A stretch of 64,000 bases of DNA from Zarea fungicola. Its lineage: Eukaryota > Ascomycota > Sordariomycetes > Hypocreales > Cordycipitaceae. Below, in pieces: positions 1 through 9,000 of the stretch. How positions within the stretch are numbered: position 1 is the stretch's first letter; each line of letters begins with the position of its first letter. The notes beneath the pieces are model-generated. The model saw only the letters and a list, made by a program, of their open reading frames with translations. It ran no database searches and had not been told where the DNA came from. The stretch lies in assembly GCA_900169235.1 (NCBI GenBank), contig FWCC01000079.1, forward strand, positions 62,001 to 126,000. Reading direction: 5' to 3'. The position numbers were made by a program, and so were the translations under genes.

Positions 1-3000
1 GTGGTGTTAACCAGGATGGTCACACTCCCGGCATTACCATGCCTAGCCAGGAGGCACAGACTCGCCTCATCCACGACACCTATGCTCGTGCTGGCCTTGA
101 CCTTGCTGACCCCAAGGATCGCCCCCAGTACTTTGAGGCCCACGGTACCGGCACCAAGGCAGGTGACGGCGTCGAGTCCAAGGCCATCTACAAGGCATTT
201 TTCCCCGAGAATGATGATGAGCACGACACCCTCTGGGTCGGTTCTATCAAGACTATCATCGGCCACACTGAAGGTACTGCTGGTATTGCAGGTGTAATGA
301 AAGCCTCGCTTGCGATTCAAAACAAGACCATTCCTCCCAACATGCACTTCAACACTCTCAACCCTGAGATCACTCCATACTATGGAAAGCTCCAGATTGC
401 TACCACTGCCCAGAGCTGGCCCAAGCTCCCCCCTGGATCGGTCCCGCGTGCTAGTATCAACAGTTTCGGTTTCGGTGGTACCAATGCCCACGCCATTATT
501 GAAGCGTATGTGCCAGAGGCGCCCAAGGCGCTTACTCAGGCAGCAACTGCTGTTGCCAATCCGCTGGCCTTAACCTTCTCTGCCACTTCTGAGAAGTCTC
601 TTACTGCTCACATGGCAAACTACCTCGAGCATCTCAATGAGAACACCGAGGTAGATATCGGTAAGTTGGCGTGGACGTTGCACGACCGCCGTTCCACCTT
701 CACCTACCGCAGCTCGATTGCCGCCCAGACTCAAGACGAGCTCATTACCAAGCTGCAGAAGGCTGTAGATGATCAGCAGTCTGGGGATTCGGGCAGTGTC
801 ACTCGTGGTACATCTGCCAAGAAGAACCTGCTCGGAGTCTTCACTGGTCAGGGTGCCCAGTGGGCCACCATGGGTCGCGATCTTATTTCCTCCTCCAAGT
901 TTGCCGAGGGTATCATCGACAAGCTTGAGCAGTCCCTCAACAGCCTCCCTGAGTCCGATCGCCCATCCTGGTCCCTCAAGGAGCAAATGATGGCCGACCC
1001 TTCCAAGTCGCGCATTGCTGAGGGTGAGCTATCTCAGCCTCTCTGCACTGCCGTCCAGGTTATGCTCGTCGAGATGCTCAAGGTCGCTGGCGTTGAGTTT
1101 GACAGTGTTGTCGGTCACTCTAGTGGTGAAATCGGTGCTGCTTACACCTCCGGTTTCATCAATGCCTCCGACGCGATCCGCATTGCCTTCTACCGTGGAC
1201 GTTATGCCTACCTGGCTCGTGGCCCAACTGGCCAGCGCGGTGGTATGATCGCTGCTGGTACCTCCCTGGAGGATGCTCGCGAACTTTGTGAGCTCCCCGC
1301 ATTTGAGGGCCGTGTTAGTGTTGCTGCTTACAACTCTGACTCTTCCGTCACTCTTTCCGGTGACTTGGATGCCATCGAGGAGGTCAAGGAGGTTCTTGAC
1401 GATGAGAAGATGTTCAACCGCCAGCTCAAGGTTGATACTGCTTACCACTCCCACCACATGATTCCTTGCTCCAAGAAGTACTACGAGGCTCTCGATGCTT
1501 GCAAGATTAACATCATGACTCCATCTGGACGCACTAAGTGGTACTCGTCTGTGTACGATGGCAACGTCATGGTGCCTTGCGACGCTCTCAAGCACCAGTA
1601 TTGGGTTGACAACATGGTTAACATTGTTCTGTTTGCCACTGCTGTGAAATCTGCCATCACCAGCTCTGAGCCCAAGCTCACTCAGGTCGTTGAAGTTGGT
1701 CCTCACGCCGCTCTAAAGGGCCCTGCCTCGACTGTGATTGAGGAGACCGCCAAGACTGCCCTTCCTTACACCGGCACCTTGGCTCGTGGCCAGAACGACG
1801 TCACGGCTATGGCATCTTGCCTTGCCTACCTCTGGTCACAGTTCGGTCGCTCTTCTGCAGACTGGAAGGCTTATCACGGTCTCTTTGCCAAGTCTACTCC
1901 CGAGATGATGCTCGGACTTCCTAACTACCCCTTCAACCATGACCGTATCTTCTGGTATGAAGCCCGTAAGTCCCGTGTCAACCGTCTCCGTGAGGATCCT
2001 ACCCACATCCTCCTCGGTACTCGTACCGACACTACCAACGAGCGTGAGTTCCGATGGCGCAACTATATTCACTCTGGTGAGATTCCTTGGCTCCAAGGAC
2101 ACAACATCCAGGGCCAGACTCTATTCCCCGCCGCTGGCTTCTTGGTCATGGCTATTGAGGCTGCTCGCATTGCTGGCCGTGCCTCTGCTATCCAGGCAAT
2201 TGAGCTCAGAGACTCAGCTATCCATCGCGCCATGGCTGTCGCTGAGGACAAGGGTATCGAAACTCTTTTCACCCTCTCCAACGTCACCATCACAGAGACT
2301 GGTGAAGACAGCTCTGTCTTGACAGCTCGCTTTGCTTGTGACGCGTGTCTCCAGAAGGCCTCCGACAATTTCGTCTCTATTGCTAGTGGTGAGATCATTA
2401 TGACTTACGGTACTCCGTCATCCGCCGCTCTGGTTGAGTACCCCAAGGAAGAGGGTCTTGGCATGCTGGATGTTGATGCTGATCTGTTCTACGCCTACCT
2501 TGCTGCTATCGGTTACAACTATGCTGATATGTTCAAGGGTATCACTTCTCTCCGCAGAACTACTGATCTTGCTCAAGGTGTTATTACCACCAAGCTTCCT
2601 GAGGCTCTGGCCAACGACCCTATTGACCAATTCCTCCTTCATCCCTCCACCCTCGATGTTGCTTTCCAGGCCATCTTTGCCGCCATCTCCTTCCCTGGTG
2701 ATGGTGCTCTCTGGGCTCTACACATCCCTACCACTATCCGTCGCGTTGTCATCAACCCCGTTGTCTGCCCGATGAATGGTGGCGTTGATGAGCAGGTGCG
2801 CTTCTCTGCCACTTCTAACCGCGCTGATGATGGCACTTTCTCTGGTTGCGTCGACATTTTCCCCATGCACAGCAACCACTCCATGTGTCAGGTCGAGGGT
2901 CTCGAGGTCAGCCCTGTTTCTCCTCCCACTGCCAGAGATGATCGTCCCTTCTTTGGTCAAACCAACCGCTGGCTCAGCTCTCCTGACGCCGAGTCCTTCG

Positions 3001-6000
3001 CCACCGCTCTCCGCATCAGCGCAAACCAAGAGACTGAGAAGGTTCAGCTCGATAGCCTTGCCGTTACCTACTTGCGCAACATTCTCCAGTCTTCCAACCA
3101 CGAGACTGACCAGCTTCGCGGATGGGCCCAGACTGTCCTTGCCAACCTTGGCAAGAAGGCTTCCCTTCCGGCTGTCGACGAGTCCGCTGTCTCTGTAGCC
3201 GATAACTCTGCCTATAAGGTTAACTTGGACATTCTGAAGACTATTGCCGCCGCTCTTCAGAAGGGCGAGGTGCCCCAGGGTGTTGATGCTGCCGCTCTCC
3301 TCAACAAATTTTATGAAACCTCTCTCGGTGCTACTGAGGCTCGTGAAGCTCTTGGCGTTCTCGCCCAGCAGATTGTTCGCCGCCACCCTCACATGAACAT
3401 TCTAGACCTTTCCAGCGGATCTGGTAGCGTGACTCGCACTGTTATGAACAAGATTGGTGCTCTTTACAGTGCCTACACCTGCACTGGTGCCACTGATGAG
3501 CACTTCGCCGAGATCTCCAAAGAGTTCGAAGGTATCTTGACCAAGACCATTGACTTTGCTGAGGACCTGGCCGAGCAGGGCTTTTCTACTGCTGCCTATG
3601 ACCTGGTCATTGCTGGTAACGGCTTCCACGGTATCAAGGATAGCGTTGAAGGCATGCAGAAGCTCCGCTCTCTTGTGCGTCCTGGTGGTTTCCTCCTTGC
3701 CCAGCAGATTACCAACCCTGAGCCAGCCCATGTTGCTCTCACTGTTGCCAGCGTTGCCCTTCATCCCGAGGAGGTTAGCAGCACTGCCTCTATTGTCGCT
3801 GACCTTGGCGAGTATGACAGCATCTTCCGCACCGCTGGCTTCTCAGGTATCGACACTGTTACTCCTGACTCTGTCAGTCCCTTCACAGTTTTCGTCTCGC
3901 AGGCCATTGACCAGCAGATCCTCAACATCCGTGAGCCCCTGCAGGCTAGCAAGGTTGATCTTGAAAATGTTCTACTTATTGGTGGCCAGCGTTTCCAGGT
4001 TTCCCGTATGATTGAGACCATGAAGAAGACTCTGGCCCCTTTCGCTAAGAATATTGAGAGCATTCGCTCCATCAACGAAATTGACTCTGCCATGCTGGCT
4101 TCTCGCCCCTACGTTATCTCTCTTACGGAGCTGGATGACCATTTCTTTGAAAACCTCACTGATACCAAGTGGGAGGCTCTCAAGACCCTTTTCTTCCGCT
4201 CTCGCTACATTCTATGGGCTACTCAAGGTGCCAATGGTGACGTCCCCTACGCCAATGTCATGAAGGGAGTTGTCCGCTGCTTGCTCGTTGAGATTCCTCA
4301 TTTGCACGCGCAAATGTTCAATGTTGAGGGCCAGCTCAAGCCTGACCAGCATGCTCAGACCATGGTTGAGTCTCTCATGCGCCTTCACATCTCCGATGGT
4401 TGGAAGGACACGGTCCCTGCGTTTGATCCTCTCTACACTGTCGAACGCGAGTACATGCTGAAGGATGACAAGCTCTGGATCATGCGCTATGACGCTGAGA
4501 ACACCCTCAACGCCGGTTACAACACCCTCCGACGCCGCGTTGTTACTGAGGTCTCAACGAAGGATCAGGTCGTAGCCTTTACCCCAGAGAAGCAGCTTCA
4601 ACAGTTTCGTCTGTCTCCCAAGGCCACTGTTGAGATTGAGGGAATCCCCAACAGCACTGTCACTGTACAGCAGTCACTCTCTACCGCCATCAAGGTTGAG
4701 AACCTTGGTTTCATGCATCTGAGTGTTGGCAAGGAATCTGAGACGGGCTCTACCGTTATTGCTCTTTCTGAGAAGAACCAGTCTTCCCTCACCCTCCCCA
4801 AATCCCGCCTTCATCCTGTTGACGTTGCCGAGGGCAAGGAGCGTAGCTTCCTCATGGCTGTTGCCTGCAACATGCTCGTCACTGACCTGCTTGGCAAGGT
4901 CGCTGCTGGTGACCGCATCGTCCTCCATGAACCTCCCACGGTCCTCGCCAAGCTCCTCACTGAGCGCTCTGCTAATACTGGTGTCCAGCTGCTTTTCACT
5001 ACCACCCGCAGAAAGGCTGCTCTTCAGGCTCAGTGGAAGCATATCCATGCCTACAGCACCGACCGTGACATGCGCCAGATCACTGCAGCTAACACTGCCG
5101 TCTTTGTTGACTTCTCCAACAATGAGAAGCGTCGCGATGTTGTCGAGCATCTTACCGAGGGTCTTCCTTTTGGTACACGCAAGTACGAGCTCGGTGACTT
5201 CCTTCCTTCCCGCTCTATCCTCTACACTGATAGCAGTGAGGCTCAAGTCAGCGAGGCTCTTGAGAGCGCTTACTCCACTACTATCGCCGAGCGTAGCTCT
5301 GTTCCTTTTGACACTGTCGCCAACACTCGCGTCCAGCAGATTGCTGATGATGCTGACCTCGCTGAGACTCTCACCACTGTCGATTGGACTGATGCTACCC
5401 CCTTCCCCGCCAACGTCACTCTTGCTATGGAGGAAGTTAACTTCCGCCCTGACCGCACCTACTTCCTCATTGGTATGACTGGTTCTCTTGGTCTATCTAC
5501 TTGCGAGTACATGATGGAGCGTGGCGCTCGCTACTTTGCTCTCTCTTCTCGTCGCCCGAACGTTGACAAGCGCTGGCTCGAGAAGGTTAGCAAGTCGCAT
5601 GGTGCTGTTGTGAAGGCTTTCGCTCTTGATATCACCAGCCGCGCCAGCCTTAAGCAAGTTGTTGATGACATCCAAGACACCATGCCCGAGATTGCGGGTG
5701 TTGCTAATGGTGCCCTCATCATGCGTGATGGTCTTTTCATGGAGTCGAGCGCTGCCACCATGAATGAAGCTCTCGGTCCCAAGGTTGCTGGTAGTATCTA
5801 CCTTGACGACCTCTTTTACAACGTCAACCTGGACTTCTTCATCCTCTACTCGTCTCTTGTCTACGTTACCGGTAACATTGGCCAGACGTCTTATGCTGCC
5901 GGCAACGGTTTCATGGTCAGCCTGGTCCATGGTCGTCGCGCTCGTGGCCTCAATGCCTCTGTCATGAACCTTGGTGGTATCAGCGGTATTGGTTACATTA

Positions 6001-9000
6001 CCCGCACTGATCACGGCATCCTGGGCAAGCTTGACATTCTCGGATACGGTATCATGTCCGAACTTGACTACAAGTACTTCTTTGCCGAGTCCGTTATTGC
6101 TGGTGCTTCCGACTCTGGTCGCGACCCCGAAGTATCTGCCGGTCTTCGATTCGTCAACAAGACGGAGAAGAACCCGCCCAAGTGGGTTGTTGATCCCAAG
6201 TTCAGCCACTATGTAATTGATCGCACTTCTCGCGAAGGTGGTGACAAGGGTGGTAACAACGCCATGTCCACCAAGGCTCAGCTTCTGGAAGCTACTACCG
6301 AGAAGGAGGCCTTCAACATCATCCTGACTGCTCTTATGGCTCTGCTCCAAAAGAAGCTTGACCTCCCTCCCACTGAGAGTGTTCACTCTGATGTTGCCAT
6401 TGTAGAGATGGGTGTTGACTCTTTGGTCGCTGTTGATCTGCGCTCGTTCTTCAGCAATGAGTTCGAGCATGATATTCCTATCATCAAGATTCTTGGTGGT
6501 GCAACTCTGGCTGACTTGGTTGAGGACACTGTTGCCAACATGTCCCCTGAGATCTGCCCCAACCTGGCTGGTGGCTCTGGTGATGCTGAGGCCAAACCTG
6601 AGGCTGAGGCTGCTCCCGCCGCTCCTGCTGCTGTGAGCTCAAGCACTGAGGCCGCTTCCTCCGCTGATGAGCGCGAGAGCGCTACCTCTGTCGAGTCGGC
6701 GCCTGCTCCTGCTCCTGCCGTCAAGGCTACAAAGGAGGTTATCGCTACTCCCGAGCCCACTGTTGCTGCTATCCCTAAGAAGAGCTTCGTTCGCGAGGAA
6801 AAGATGACGTACGGCTGCTCTCGCTTCTGGTTCCTCCGCCAATACCTCGAGGACTCTACTTGCTTCAACGTCCTTGTTCAGACTCGCCTGAATGGCAAGA
6901 TTGACACTGCCCGTCTCCAGGAGGCCGTCCGCAAGCTCGGAGCGCGTCACGAGGCTCTTCGCACCTCCTTCTTCATTTCTGAGAAGGGTGAGCCCCGCAT
7001 GGGTGTCATGTCTGACTCTCTTCTTCGTCTCGAGGTCGAGAAGGTCGACGAGATCAGCCAGGCTGAGAAGGCCTACAAGGACATGATGAACTACAACTTT
7101 GACATTGAGCGTGGTGAGGTCATCCGCATGCGTCTCCTCTCACTATCTGAGACGGACCACGTCTTCATCTTCGGCGTTCACCATATCGCTATGGATGGTT
7201 TCAGCTTCAACCTCATGATCCGCGATCTTGACATGATGTACCAGGGCAAACCAGTTCCCGCCATCCCTGCTCAGTTCACCGACTTTGCTATCCAGCAGCG
7301 TCGTGAAGTCGAAGCTGGTCGCATGCGCAACGATATTGCTTTCTGGAAGAAGACCTTCGCTACCATTCCTGACCCTCTCCCTCTCTTCCCCTTTACCGGT
7401 GTTGGAAACCGCATGCCCCTCACCAAGTACGAGCATGAGGAAGTCGAGATTAGCCTGGATGCTACCATGGCCCAGAAAATCCGCAACCTCTGCCGCCAGA
7501 ACCGATGCACCACCTTCCACTTCTTCCTCGCCACGTTCCAGATCTTCCTTTCCAAGTGGCTCGAGGTTGATGACCTCTGCATTGGTATCGCTGACGCCAA
7601 CCGCAGCGACATCAAGACCCTTTCAACGATCGGTTTCCTCCTGAACCTTGTTCCTCTCCGCTTTGGTGCCCTGAACGGAAAGGCCCCCTTCTCCAGCGTC
7701 CTCGCCGCTGCCAAGCAGACTGCTTACAACAGCTTGGGCCACTCTAAGCTCCCCTTCGACCTCCTCCTTGAGGAACTAAACCTTCCCCGCTCCTCCTCCA
7801 CTAGCCCTCTGTTCCAGGCCTTCCTCGACTACCGTCAACTGGCTGTCAAGACTCCCCCAATGCTCGAATCTAGCGCTGAAGGCGAGCAGAATTTTGGTGC
7901 TACCTCTTACGATGTTATTCTCGATGTTACTGACTACGCTATGGCTGACATCAAGATCAAGTGGCAGACCCAGAAAGCTCTCTACAACTCCAAGCACACC
8001 CAGATCATGATGGACAGCTACATGCACCTCCTCAACCACTTTGCCAACAGTGCTACCGCTTCCATTGAGTCTGCTTCCGTCTATCGACCTGAGGATGTCC
8101 AGGCCGCCATTGAGGTTGGCCAAGGCCCCCAGTTCGATAGTGAGTGGGCCGAAACCCTCTCTCTGAAGATTGATGAGATCTCTACGCAGTTCCCAGAGGA
8201 AGCTTCGCTGGTTGACTCTGCTGGCAAGTTCACCTACAAGACCATGAACCGCCTTATGGACCAGATCACAGAAGAGCTTGTGAAGGGTGGCGTGAAGGCC
8301 GGTGACAAGGTTGGCGTCTTCCAACAGCCTTCCAGCCTCTGGATCGCCTCTCTCCTCGCCATCTGGCGCGCTGGAGCTGTCTATGTTCCTCTTGATCCCC
8401 GTAACGGTGTTCCTCGCCTCGCTTCTACTGTCGGCGTTGTTGAGCCCCGTGCAATCATTCACGACGACTCCAACGCCAAGGACGTTGCTGCCCTGGCTGC
8501 CCCTGCCAATGCCACAATTGTCAATGTGAACGATGTGCGCAAGAAGAATGCTTCCGCTACCCGCCGCCCTAACCTGTCCACCGGAAACTCTTCTGCTATC
8601 ATTGTTTCCAGCAGTGGTTCCACTGGTGTGCCAAAGTGCATCGAGGTCCGCCACTCCAGCTTGCTGAACCTCTTCGAGGGAGACAGCCACTACTGGAACC
8701 TTGGACGTGCCAACGTCCTTCAGCAGAGCGCCTACAGCTTCGACGTCTCACTGGACCAGATCATCTCTTGCCTTGTGAATGGTGGTACTCTTTACGTTGC
8801 CTCCGAGGAGGAGCGTACTAGCCCCGAGCTCATTGCAAATGTCATCGTCAATAACAACATCAACTTCACCACTGCCACTCCTTCTGAGTACTCCAACTGG
8901 ATTGGCTTCGCTTCCGCCACTCTTTCCAAGGCCAGTAGCTGGCGCATTGCTAATGTCGGTGGCGAAGGCTGGAACAGCCTCCTGCGTGACTCGTTCGCAC

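Noticed and set aside
5493..6470. 325-codon antisense frame under the KR region of the PKS-NRPS
   Set aside because: Mirror of strong codon bias in the megasynthase; many similar antisense frames (for example 1029-1706, 2718-3392, 7776-8690) lie under it and none has domain features.
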